From Deltaproteobacteria bacterium (GTDB lineage Bacteria > Myxococcota > JACRCW01), in contig JACRCW010000095.1 in assembly GCA_016218805.1 (NCBI GenBank), positions 1 through 50,630 on the forward strand: a DNA stretch of 50,630 bases, written 5' to 3'. The notes below the pieces were generated by a model, which saw nothing but the letters and a program-made list of their open reading frames with translations, was not told the origin of the DNA and did no database searches. Positions 1 to 8,270 of the stretch are shown here, one piece after another (within the stretch, counting starts at the first letter, position 1; the number at the start of each line of letters is the position of its first letter). The position numbers and the translations under genes are program-made.

Positions 1-3000
1 CCCTTCCCGGCGGCGGCGGCGCGGTGCCGCTGCCCGGTGGCGGCGGGCCGGTTCCGCTCCCCGGCGGCGGCGCCATGCCGTTCCCGGCGCCCGGCGGCGG
101 GCTGCCGTTTGGAGCCGCGCCGCCCTTCCCCGGCGCGGCGGCTCCGTTGCCGTTCCCGGCGCCCGGCGGCGGCGCCCCGTTGCCGGGGTTTGGTCCGCCG
201 GGCGGTGCGCCGGCACCGCGCAGCTTCGGGGCGTCCCAGCCGGACGCCGCCGGTCCCGTGGACAACAGCGTGGTCGCCCCGTTCCACGGCGAAGCCACGC
301 ATGCGCGCGCCGCGCCGCCGCCACCCCGCGGGGCCGCTCCGTTGGATGCGGGGGTCCTGGACTTTATTGACCGCGCCGCGGCGGATGGGTCGGCCACGCG
401 CAAGTCCATCCCCGTGCGCATCCGCAAGCGCTCCGGGAAGGTGGTGGGGCCGTTTGATGAGGCCACGGTGCTGCGCATGCTGCGCAGCCATGAGCTGATG
501 GGTTCCGAAGACGCCAGCGAGGACGCCGTCACGTGGCGACCCCTGTCGCAGTTCCCGGGGTTTGCGCAGGAGATTCAGGCGCTGATGGCCTCCGCGCTGT
601 CCGGCCTGGGTGACCTGCCCGCGCCCGCGGGCGGCGGGGCGGGGTTTGCGGACCTCCCCGCGCCGGTGGGTGCGCCTGGCGGAAGGCCGTCCATGGGCGG
701 GCTGGCGGACCTCCCCGCGCCGTTTGCCGGAAGCGCCGGCCGCAGTGACCTGCCGGCGCCGTTGCCCGCCGGTGGCCGCAGCGCCTCCGGGTTTGCCTTC
801 CCGCCGCCTCCCGGGGGACCCGGGGATGACCCGTTTGCCAACCTTGATGCAGACCTGCCCACGCCGGCGCAGCGCCCGGCGGGCGTGCTCCCCGCCGTCC
901 CGGATCTGGCCGCCGCGGCCACCGCCGCTGCGGCCGGGCAACCGGCCGCCAAGGCGGCCAAGGCGCGTCCCGCCGGAAAGGAGCGCTCCGTCCCGCTGAA
1001 GTTGCTGCTTGGCGTCGGCGGCGCCCTGGCGGTCCTGGCCACGGCCCTGGTGACGGAATTTGTGTTCACGGATGTGGGCGCCTTTGGCCGCAAGAAGATT
1101 GCCGCGCTCATCAACCCGCCCCCGCCGCCCAAGGTGGTGGAGCCCCCCAAGCCCAAGGTGCACATCCCCGTCTGGGAGAACGCATCCCTGGAGGCCCTGC
1201 TGGCTGAGGACAACCTGGCCAGCTACCAGGAGGCCCAGAAGAAGCTGCAAGCGCAACTGGACAGCGGCGCCAGTGAAGCGGCCATCACGCTGGCGCGCGC
1301 GTACGCGCTGCCCGCGTACCTGGATTCCATGGGGTCCATGGCGGACCAGGCCGCGCCGTTGCTGGCGCGCGCCACGGACGCCGGGCCCCGCCCGTTGGCA
1401 GCCCTCCGGGGGCTGCTGGCCCTGGCGCGGGGCAAGCCCGGCGACGCGGTGGACCTGCTCACCCCGGTGGCGGGTGGCGTCAAGCCGGAGGTGAAAGACC
1501 TGAGCGATGCGGACCGGGCCACCGAGGCGTTGGTGCAGCGCGTGCTGGGCCTGGCCCTGCTGGGAGCGGGCAAGCACGCGGAGGCCATGCAGCGGTTTGA
1601 TGCGTCACTCACCGCGGAGCCGTCCAGCGTGGTGAGTTCGCTGGGGCAGGCGCGGGCGCTGCTGGCCGCCGGGGACGCGGAGACGGCGCAGGGGTACCTG
1701 GAGCGCGGCATGGCGCTGCAGCCGGACAACATCCGCGTCCGCCTGGAGCTGGGCGCGCTGCTGCTCAAGCGCGGCAAGGGACGCCAGGCCAGGGAAGTGG
1801 TGCAACACGTGGCGGGCAGCGCCGGCGCCAAGGGCAGCGCCCTGCAGCGCGCGGCGGCGCACGTCCTGCTGTCAGACGTGGCGGTGCTGGACAAGGATTT
1901 CCAGGTGGCCAGCAATGAACTCAAGGCCGCCGTGGCGGAAACCCCGGACGACATGAAGCTCAAGGCGCGCAGCGGCGACATGCTGCTGCGCATGCGCGAG
2001 TGGGCACAGGCCGGACAGCTGTTCAACGAGATGCTTGCCGCCGACCCGGCGTTTGTCCCGTCCATCATTGGCAGCGCGCGCGCCAAGATTGGCGCCACGG
2101 ACGCGCTGGGTGGCTACAAGCAGCTGGAGGAGGCGGTGGCCAAGAACCCGCAGTCCGCGGACCTGACGTACTGGTTCGGGTTTGCGGCGGAGTCGCTTTC
2201 CAAGATCCCCGACGCGATCAAGCTCTACAAGAAGGCCGAGACGCTGGACCCGCGCCGCGCCGCACCGGTGGCGGCGCAGGCGCGGTTTGTCATTGCGGAG
2301 CGCAAGTACCCTGTGGCGTTGTCCATGCTGCAGGCGTCCCGCGCGCGCGTGGCGCCGGAGGAGGAACCGGTCCTCCGCGCCATGCTGGCGCAGGTGGCCT
2401 ACAAGCAGAAGAACTATCCGCTGGCGTTCTCAGAGTTTGAAGAGGCCCTCAAGGCCATGCCCCAGAACACGGAGGCCCGCGCCGCCTACGGGGCCGCGCT
2501 GCGGGACCAGGGCCGGACCGAAGAAGCGCAGAAGCAGCTCAAGCAAGCGCTGGTGGAGGATCCGCGCAACGCCATCATCCTCGCCGAGAACGGCAGCTTT
2601 GCGGCCAGCCAGGGCCAGTACGAGCGCGCCATTGACTTCTTCCAGCAGGCCATTGCCGTGGCGCCCAAGGATGCGGACTTCCACGTGCGCCTGGGTGCGG
2701 CCATGTTCCAGAAGGGGGACGCGGCCGGCGCGCTGGAGGCGCTGAAGGTGGCGCAGGGCCTGGCCCCCACCAACCCGGACGTCTTCTTCTGGATGGCGCT
2801 GGCCATCCGCAAGACGGACCCGGACCGCGCCAAGACGCTGCTCAAGCAGGGCATGGAGCTGGCCCCGGATGAGGGCCGGTTTGACCATGAACTGGGCCGC
2901 AGCGTGGCCGCCGAGGGCGCGAACCTGGAGGCGATTGATTACATGCGGGGCGCGGTGCGCAAGGACCCCAAGAACGGTGACGCGTACTTTGAGATGGGCA

Positions 3001-3443
3001 AGCTCTACATGGAGCAGGCGCGTTACGCGGACGCGCTGGACCAGTTGCGGCGTGCCTCAGAGGTGATGCCCGCCAAGGGTTTTGTCCACATGTACATGGG
3101 GGACTGCCAGTTCAAGAGCGGCCAGTACGACCAGGCGCGCCGCGAGTACGAGACGGCCATCCGCAAGGACGGCTCGCTGTCAGAGGCGTACTGCAAGCTG
3201 GGTGACGTGACCCGCACCGACGGCAAGCTGAAGCCGGCAGTGGGCTTCTACGAGAAGTGCGTGCAACTCAATCCCAAGCACAAGGAGGCGTGGAAGTGGT
3301 ACGGCCACACTCTCAACGGCCTGGGGGGCAAGCCCAACCAGAGGAAGGCCCTGGACGCGTGGCGCACACACCTGCGCATCCACCCGGACGACCCCGACAA
3401 CGAGGATCTCCGCGACCAGATGGCCGACCTGCACGGGAACTGA
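1..3443 (+). CDS. Large TPR-repeat protein with GYF_2-like domain (5' end cut off)
   Basis: The reading frame is open from the first bases of the window, so the true start lies upstream; the GTG at 24 is only the first possible start here. The protein begins with a low-complexity Pro/Gly region built on repeats of LPGGG and FPAPGGG. A GYF_2-like module follows around residues 125-185 counted from position 24 (VGPFDEATVLRML, then VTWRPLSQFPGF). After another Ala/Pro linker comes one hydrophobic helix near residues 325-348, and the remaining roughly 750 residues are tandem TPR units. The order suggests a cytoplasmic N-terminal recognition module anchored through one helix, with a TPR scaffold on the other side of the inner membrane. 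I infer a protein-interaction role and cannot name a partner. It converges with the amidase gene, leaving 11 bases between the stop codons. Confidence 0.85.
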   Translation, partial: LPGGGGAVPLPGGGGPVPLPGGGAMPFPAPGGGLPFGAAPPFPGAAAPLPFPAPGGGAPLPGFGPPGGAPAPRSFGASQPDAAGPVDNSVVAPFHGEATHARAAPPPPRGAAPLDAGVLDFIDRAAADGSATRKSIPVRIRKRSGKVVGPFDEATVLRMLRSHELMGSEDASEDAVTWRPLSQFPGFAQEIQALMASALSGLGDLPAPAGGGAGFADLPAPVGAPGGRPSMGGLADLPAPFAGSAGRSDLPAPLPAGGRSASGFAFPPPPGGPGDDPFANLDADLPTPAQRPAGVLPAVPDLAAAATAAAAGQPAAKAAKARPAGKERSVPLKLLLGVGGALAVLATALVTEFVFTDVGAFGRKKIAALINPPPPPKVVEPPKPKVHIPVWENASLEALLAEDNLASYQEAQKKLQAQLDSGASEAAITLARAYALPAYLDSMGSMADQAAPLLARATDAGPRPLAALRGLLALARGKPGDAVDLLTPVAGGVKPEVKDLSDADRATEALVQRVLGLALLGAGKHAEAMQRFDASLTAEPSSVVSSLGQARALLAAGDAETAQGYLERGMALQPDNIRVRLELGALLLKRGKGRQAREVVQHVAGSAGAKGSALQRAAAHVLLSDVAVLDKDFQVASNELKAAVAETPDDMKLKARSGDMLLRMREWAQAGQLFNEMLAADPAFVPSIIGSARAKIGATDALGGYKQLEEAVAKNPQSADLTYWFGFAAESLSKIPDAIKLYKKAETLDPRRAAPVAAQARFVIAERKYPVALSMLQASRARVAPEEEPVLRAMLAQVAYKQKNYPLAFSEFEEALKAMPQNTEARAAYGAALRDQGRTEEAQKQLKQALVEDPRNAIILAENGSFAASQGQYERAIDFFQQAIAVAPKDADFHVRLGAAMFQKGDAAGALEALKVAQGLAPTNPDVFFWMALAIRKTDPDRAKTLLKQGMELAPDEGRFDHELGRSVAAEGANLEAIDYMRGAVRKDPKNGDAYFEMGKLYMEQARYADALDQLRRASEVMPAKGFVHMYMGDCQFKSGQYDQARREYETAIRKDGSLSEAYCKLGDVTRTDGKLKPAVGFYEKCVQLNPKHKEAWKWYGHTLNGLGGKPNQRKALDAWRTHLRIHPDDPDNEDLRDQMADLHGN

Positions 3444-3454
3444 CGCCTCCCCCT

Positions 3455-5749
3455 TCATGCCCGCCGGCGCCGCCGCCAGGCTCCCAGCGCGGCCAGGCCC
3501 ACTGCGGTCCACGGAACCCCGGACCCCACGCCTGCGGCGCCGCAGCCCAGGCGCGTGGCGCTGTATCCATCACCCCCGGACGAAGACGACGAGGAACCAC
3601 CTGCCGTACCGGAGGAACCGCCGGTGGCCCCGCCCGACGCGCTGGACCCACCGGAGGACGAGCTGGACCCGCCGGAGGACGAGCTGGCGCCGCCGTCGGG
3701 CGCGCCCCCCACGGTGAACAGGGCCACCGCGGACCATTCGCTCTGCCCGTTGGCGGAGCCGGCGCGCACACGCCAGGCGTGGTTGCCGTCCGCCAGACCG
3801 GCCACCGCGGCGCTGATGGGCGAAGCGGACCCCTGCGGCACGGCCAGCGTGCGCTCCGGCGCCGCCCCGCCCACGTAGTCCCCGGCATACACCTCCACGT
3901 CGTACTGCACCGCCGCCCCCTGCCCGTCCGTCACCCGCGTGAAGCTGAGCACCACCGCGTCCGCCGCCACCACGGCGCCGCCCAGCGGAGCCAGCGGCTG
4001 CGGGGTGGGCGGCGGCTGCTGGGTGGTCAGCGGCACCAGCGGGATGGAGCCCCACACGGTCTGGCCCACCACCACGGTGGTGGTGCGGGTGCCGTCCTGG
4101 TAGCCCGCCTTGGTCGCCGTGGCGGTGACCTGGCCCGCGGGCAGCTCAAAGATGAAGGAGCCGTCCCCGCCGGTGGTGTAGCTCTGCCCAGAGGTGAGGG
4201 TCACCAGCGCGCCGTCAACCGGGAGTTCGCCCGGGTTGGCGCCGGCGTAGACCACGCCGCGCAGCGTGCCGGTGGTGGCCGCCGCGGCGGGGGAGAGTCC
4301 CAGTGACGCCCAGGTGTCACCGGTGGCGGTGGGCGTGGCGTCCCGGCTGCCCTCCTGGAAGCCCAGCGCAGTGGCCCGCACGGTGTAGGTGGTGTTCACC
4401 GTGACATCGAACGCCCAGAAGCCGGTGGACGATGCGGTGACGGTGGCCAGCTCCGTGGAACCGCTGAACAGCTTCACCGTGGCGCCCGCCACGCGCACGG
4501 TGGTGCCCTGGGACGCGTCATAGGTCACACCCACCAGGCGCGCACCGGTGGTGGTCCCGCCGCTGCTGCTGGTGCCACCGCTGCTGGAAGAGGTGGCGCC
4601 GCCGGTGACCAGCGCCATGTAGTGGTTCCAGTCCCAGCCGGTGCCGCCGTTGCCCGGGTCGGTGTGCCGGCCGCTGCCGCCGCAGTTGGTGGCGGTCTCG
4701 CCGCAGGGCGCGCCGTTGCCACTGGTGGGGACCTGGTAGTGCCCAATGATGTGCGTGCGGTCCTTGGCAAACCCAAAGTGGTCCGCCAGCCAGGTCACCA
4801 GCTGCGCGGACCGCGTGTACATGGCCTCCGTGTACCAGCGGCCGGGGTCCGCCACGTAGCCTTCATGCTCAATGCCCACGGAGCGCTCGTTGTAGCCCCA
4901 GTTGCCCGCGTGCCAACCGGTGTCCGCCAGGGACACCATTTGCGTGATTTCCCCGTCCGAGGACCGGATGACGTAGTGCGAGCTGACCTGCGACGAGGCG
5001 TTCTGGAACCAGCTGATGCAGCCCGCGTAGCTGCCCTGCACCGTGTGCACAATGACGGTGTCCACCGCGCTGCCACCGCGCCCGGTGGTGTAGTGCGGGC
5101 TGGCGGTGAACTGCGCGCTGTAGGGGTCCTCCGGGTTCACCGCGCCCACCACCACGCTGCGCGCGGTCAGGGCAATGCGCCCGCGGCCGGTGAGGCGCAC
5201 CGTGCGCCCGGCGGCGTCCGTGCCCGTCACACCGTCACCCAGCAGGCCCGCCAGCATGCGCTGGTACTCAAAGCGCATCCCCTCGCCGGGGATCTCCCGT
5301 GCGTAGGCCAGCGCTTCAATCCACGCCCGCGGCGCACTGCCCGCGGTGAGGTGGCCCTCCAGGAAGCCGTGCCCGTCCGCGGCGGCGCGGATGAGCGCCG
5401 CGGCCGCGCGCATGGAGGCAAGCTCCCCGTCCTGCAGGGCGGCGGCGTCCTCACCCAGCAGAGCGGCGGCCCGGGCCAGCTGACTGTCCGTGAGGCCCAT
5501 GACGCCGTGCGCGGGCGGCCCGTGCGCGTGGTCACCGTCCCACAAGGGTGCGCTGAACCGCGTCTCCATCCACGACCACGCCGCCAGGACGTCCGCGGGC
5601 AGGTCCGCGTCAGCCGCGGCGCGGTGAAACTGCGGGACCAGCGGGCTGTCACCCGCCAGGTGGGACGGGACGTCAGCAGGGGGTGGCGCCGCGCAGGCAA
5701 ACGCCAGGGGCAGCAGGCTCAGCCAGGGCAGGGATGCATGGGACCGCAT
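3455..5749 (-). CDS. Secreted N-acetylmuramoyl-L-alanine amidase (Amidase_2/PGRP) with MYXO-CTERM-like tail
   Basis: A 764-residue secreted protein. A hydrophobic signal ends in AFAC (Cys19), a possible lipobox. Residues 45-165 carry AWSWMETRF and HGVMGLT, which resemble the catalytic Glu and Gly-x-Met motifs of lysozyme-like transglycosylases. The Amidase_2/PGRP domain spans about 225-385, with probable zinc ligands His235 (VIVHTVQG), His337 (IIGHYQVP) and Asp364 (HTDPGN). Two carboxypeptidase-regulatory-like beta domains and a Fn3-like domain follow, then a Ser/Gly linker. The tail has a Cys-Gly motif, a short hydrophobic helix and RRRRRA at the end, as in MYXO-CTERM surface-sorted proteins. 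The expected reaction is cleavage of the lactyl-amide bond between MurNAc and L-Ala. The SLT-like assignment is my inference from motifs. The ATG at 5749 directly precedes the signal sequence. Confidence 0.9.
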   Translation of the reverse strand: MRSHASLPWLSLLPLAFACAAPPPADVPSHLAGDSPLVPQFHRAAADADLPADVLAAWSWMETRFSAPLWDGDHAHGPPAHGVMGLTDSQLARAAALLGEDAAALQDGELASMRAAAALIRAAADGHGFLEGHLTAGSAPRAWIEALAYAREIPGEGMRFEYQRMLAGLLGDGVTGTDAAGRTVRLTGRGRIALTARSVVVGAVNPEDPYSAQFTASPHYTTGRGGSAVDTVIVHTVQGSYAGCISWFQNASSQVSSHYVIRSSDGEITQMVSLADTGWHAGNWGYNERSVGIEHEGYVADPGRWYTEAMYTRSAQLVTWLADHFGFAKDRTHIIGHYQVPTSGNGAPCGETATNCGGSGRHTDPGNGGTGWDWNHYMALVTGGATSSSSGGTSSSGGTTTGARLVGVTYDASQGTTVRVAGATVKLFSGSTELATVTASSTGFWAFDVTVNTTYTVRATALGFQEGSRDATPTATGDTWASLGLSPAAAATTGTLRGVVYAGANPGELPVDGALVTLTSGQSYTTGGDGSFIFELPAGQVTATATKAGYQDGTRTTTVVVGQTVWGSIPLVPLTTQQPPPTPQPLAPLGGAVVAADAVVLSFTRVTDGQGAAVQYDVEVYAGDYVGGAAPERTLAVPQGSASPISAAVAGLADGNHAWRVRAGSANGQSEWSAVALFTVGGAPDGGASSSSGGSSSSSGGSSASGGATGGSSGTAGGSSSSSSGGDGYSATRLGCGAAGVGSGVPWTAVGLAALGAWRRRRRA

Positions 5750-5855
5750 GGTTTGGGACCTCCGGAGACGGGCCCCTGTAGCCGGCGGGAAGGTGGCGGA
5801 CCAGGGTTGCTCACCCAGCGGCCGCCGGATGGTGCGCGTCTGCAGCGCAACCCGT

Positions 5856-6467
5856 TCACGCCAGCGCCGCCATCACCTCATCCACGCCCGCCACAGTGGC
5901 GAACATGAACCCGAACGCGCCCATCGACGCGGCCTCCATCTCTTCGGAGTACGCGCTGGTGGTCTCGCGGGGCACCACCACGCGGTAGTCCCGCATGAAC
6001 GCATCCCGCACCGTGCACTCCACGCACACATTGGTGGCCACGCCGGTGACAATGACGGTGTCCACCCCCACGCAGCGCAGCGTGGCGTCCAGCGGCGTGC
6101 CGTGGAAGCCGCTGAAGCGGTTCTTCTGGATCACGTAGTCGCCCGGCTTGGGCTCCATGCCGGCGTAGAACGCCGCGTCCCAACTGCCTTCTGCGCAGTG
6201 CTTGAGTTCGCGCAGCGGCGGGAAACGCTTCCCCAGCGCGCCCAGGTCACCCAGGTCACCGCGCAGCACAAACTGCAGATGCACCACGCGCACGCCCGCC
6301 GCGCGCGCCGCCTCCAGCAGCCGGCTGATGTGCGGGATGGGCGCGCTGTTCCGCGCCACGGGCACGCCCATCCTGGCCAGCGACCCCTTGGGATCAATGA
6401 ACGCATTCTGCATGTCCACGACGAGGACGGCCGTCTTCCGGCGTTCCAGAACGAGCTTCTCGGGCAT
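5856..6467 (-). CDS. Isochorismatase-family cysteine hydrolase
   Basis: A 203-residue protein of the isochorismatase/nicotinamidase superfamily, which hydrolyses small amides or vinyl ethers in the cytoplasm. The catalytic triad is visible: Asp18 in VVDMQNAFID, the Lys of YVIQKNRFSGF, and the Cys of GVATNVCVECT. The ATG at 6467 is chosen because GTGGAGGG lies just upstream and the family alignment starts there; the frame stays open upstream only as GC-rich shadow. The length is typical of single-domain members. The substrate cannot be read from sequence, and nothing nearby makes siderophores or NAD. The genes on either side run the same way, but 178 bases separate it from the upstream DUF1801 gene, so co-transcription is uncertain. 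Confidence 0.9.
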   Translation of the reverse strand: MPEKLVLERRKTAVLVVDMQNAFIDPKGSLARMGVPVARNSAPIPHISRLLEAARAAGVRVVHLQFVLRGDLGDLGALGKRFPPLRELKHCAEGSWDAAFYAGMEPKPGDYVIQKNRFSGFHGTPLDATLRCVGVDTVIVTGVATNVCVECTVRDAFMRDYRVVVPRETTSAYSEEMEAASMGAFGFMFATVAGVDEVMAALA

Positions 6468-6645
6468 GGGTGACCCTCCACCTGTGGGTCTCCGCCGCGT
6501 CGGTTCCCACCGCGCAACACCGCCGGAGCGGGGTGCTCGCGGGAGGCCAACGGGAGACCAGCCCGCGCGTACGCCCCGTCGCGGACGATGTCGACGCCCT
6601 CGCGACGTCGTCGACCTGCGTCCTTGCCTGGGGCGGAGCGTGGCG

Positions 6646-7026
6646 TCAGCCGGCGGGCTTCTTGCGCCGCTGTGCCTTGGCCTGGTTCTCGCGGACCCGG
6701 TGTTTGACCAGCCGGAGGATGAGGTCCGCCGGCAACGGCGCATCCAGGGCGAACCGGAGCGTGCCCTTGCTGGTGCGGTACGCCGCCGCCTCCCGGCCCA
6801 GCGCCCCCAGTGCGCTGACGGCGCCGTACAACCCCACGTGGTGCTCGTACGCGGCGTAGTAGACCAGCGGACCGTCCAGCGAGAACGCCGGCATCCGGTA
6901 GCTGAGCTTCTCAGTGGCACCGGGCGCCGCGGCGCGGATGATGGCGCGCAACTGACGGAGCATCCGCTGCGTGGCGGCAGGAAAGGACCGAATGTACGCG
7001 TCCACGGACGCCAGGCCCGGCTTCAT
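6646..7026 (-). CDS. DUF1801 / YdhG-like protein
   Basis: A small protein of about 126 residues that matches the DUF1801 (YdhG/YyaL-like, sometimes called iron chaperone) fold: an N-terminal VDAYIRSFP, a central EKLSYRMPAFSLDG, and a C-terminal GTLRFALDAPLPADLILRLVKHRVREN. The family has a frataxin-like fold, and its cellular role is poorly defined. The Lys/Arg-rich end (KAQRRKKPAG) is common in the family. The ATG at 7026 is preferred; a GTG codon lies immediately before it at 7029. The acyl-CoA dehydrogenase stop codon (7030-7032) is three bases away, so the two genes are almost certainly co-transcribed and translationally coupled. Confidence 0.85.
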   Translation of the reverse strand: MKPGLASVDAYIRSFPAATQRMLRQLRAIIRAAAPGATEKLSYRMPAFSLDGPLVYYAAYEHHVGLYGAVSALGALGREAAAYRTSKGTLRFALDAPLPADLILRLVKHRVRENQAKAQRRKKPAG

Positions 7027-7029
7027 CAC

Positions 7030-8214
7030 TCACAGCCCCATGTACTTGCCAATGATCTCCTTCATGATCTCCGTGGTGCCTCCCGCAATGGAGCCCGCCC
7101 GCGCGTCGAGAAACGCCTGGCTGATGGGGAACTCCTTCATGTAGCCCCAGCCGCCGTGAATCTGCAGGGCGCGGTCGGTGATCCACTCGGTGAGTTCGGC
7201 CGCGCGGTACTTCGCCATGGAGATCGTCTTGGTCAGGTCCTCGCCGCCCTCGCCACCGGCCACCGCGTCATTGACCGATCCGGAGAACTTCACGCACTGG
7301 TCCTGCACAAACGTCTTCACCAGCTCCGTCTCCGTAGCCATCTCCACCAACAGATGCCGCACGCTCTGGTGCTTGTGGATCGGCTTGCCGAACGCGTCCC
7401 GCTCGCGCGCATACTTGATGGCCATCTCCAGCGCTTCCTCCGCGCCCGCCACAAACCCCACCGCCGCAATGAGCCGTTCGCGCTGGAAGTTGCGCATGAT
7501 GGCCACAAACCCCTCACCCTCCCCGCCCAGCCGGTTGGCCACCGGGACCCGGCAGTCCTCAAAGAACAACTCCGACGTGTCCGACGCCAGGCACCCAATC
7601 TTCTCCAGCTTGCGGCCCACCTTGAAGCCGGGCGCTCCCTTCTCCACCACCAGCAGGCTCACCCCGGCATGCGGCGGTGCGGCCGCCGGGTCCGTCTTCA
7701 CCGCCAGCACCACGCCGTCACAGATGGTGCCGTTGGTGATGAAACACTTGCTGCCGCTCACCACGTAATGGTCGCCGTCGCGGCGGGCGGTGGTACGGAT
7801 CGCCGCCACGTCGGAGCCCGCGTTGGGCTCACTGATGCCCAGGGAGAACACCATCTCACCCGTGATGGCCGGCGCCAGCCACTTCCTGCGCTGGGCGTCC
7901 GTCCCCATGAAGTGGATGGGCGGCGTGGCCATCTCCGCGTGCACCATGAAACCCATGGCAAACCCGCTGACCGCGCAGCGGCTCAGCTCCTCCGTGATGA
8001 CGCACGCGGTGAGGAAATCCGCCCCGCTGCCGCCGTACTCCTCGGGGTAGCAGGGTCCCAGGAAGCCCAGCTCCCCCATGCGCTTCCACAGGTCCCGCGG
8101 GGTCTGGCCCGCGTCCTCCAGTTCGCGGCGGCGGGGGTTGACCTCGCGCTCAATGAACTGCCGGAGGTTGCGGCGGATGCTCTGGTGCGCGTCGGTGTAG
8201 ATGCCCTGGGCCAT
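7030..8214 (-). CDS. Acyl-CoA dehydrogenase (long-chain/isovaleryl type)
   Basis: A 394-residue flavoenzyme that introduces the alpha-beta double bond into acyl-CoA thioesters and passes electrons to ETF. Family signatures are present: YPEEYGGSGAD (about 56-66), FSLGISEPNAGSDVA with the FAD/substrate loop (123-137), ARERDAFGKPI (269-279) and ALQIHGGWGYMKE near the C-terminus. The C-terminal signature reads AGGTTEIMKEIIG, so the usual catalytic Glu of short- and medium-chain enzymes is a Gly. Glu259 in VAGAEEALEM aligns with the alternative catalytic Glu of long-chain and isovaleryl-CoA dehydrogenases. The ATG at 8214 has a strong AGGAGG site upstream. It is the first gene of a pair with the DUF1801 gene. 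Chain-length preference is inferred from this residue pattern only. Confidence 0.95.
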   Translation of the reverse strand: MAQGIYTDAHQSIRRNLRQFIEREVNPRRRELEDAGQTPRDLWKRMGELGFLGPCYPEEYGGSGADFLTACVITEELSRCAVSGFAMGFMVHAEMATPPIHFMGTDAQRRKWLAPAITGEMVFSLGISEPNAGSDVAAIRTTARRDGDHYVVSGSKCFITNGTICDGVVLAVKTDPAAAPPHAGVSLLVVEKGAPGFKVGRKLEKIGCLASDTSELFFEDCRVPVANRLGGEGEGFVAIMRNFQRERLIAAVGFVAGAEEALEMAIKYARERDAFGKPIHKHQSVRHLLVEMATETELVKTFVQDQCVKFSGSVNDAVAGGEGGEDLTKTISMAKYRAAELTEWITDRALQIHGGWGYMKEFPISQAFLDARAGSIAGGTTEIMKEIIGKYMGL

Positions 8215-8270
8215 GGTGCCTCCTGCACGCGTGGGTAGCGGCGGGAGGGCGCGGGCTCAAGCGGCGGCGG

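Noticed and set aside
1..240. Repeated GGC-rich segments at the start of the window as a DNA repeat element
   Set aside because: They are in frame and encode the Pro/Gly linker of the TPR protein, so the repeat is explained by coding.
6202..8238. Long open frame of 678 codons on the plus strand opposite the isochorismatase, DUF1801 and acyl-CoA dehydrogenase genes
   Set aside because: It lies antisense to clear family members, has low-complexity Arg/Pro/His composition and no motif. High GC keeps antisense frames open.
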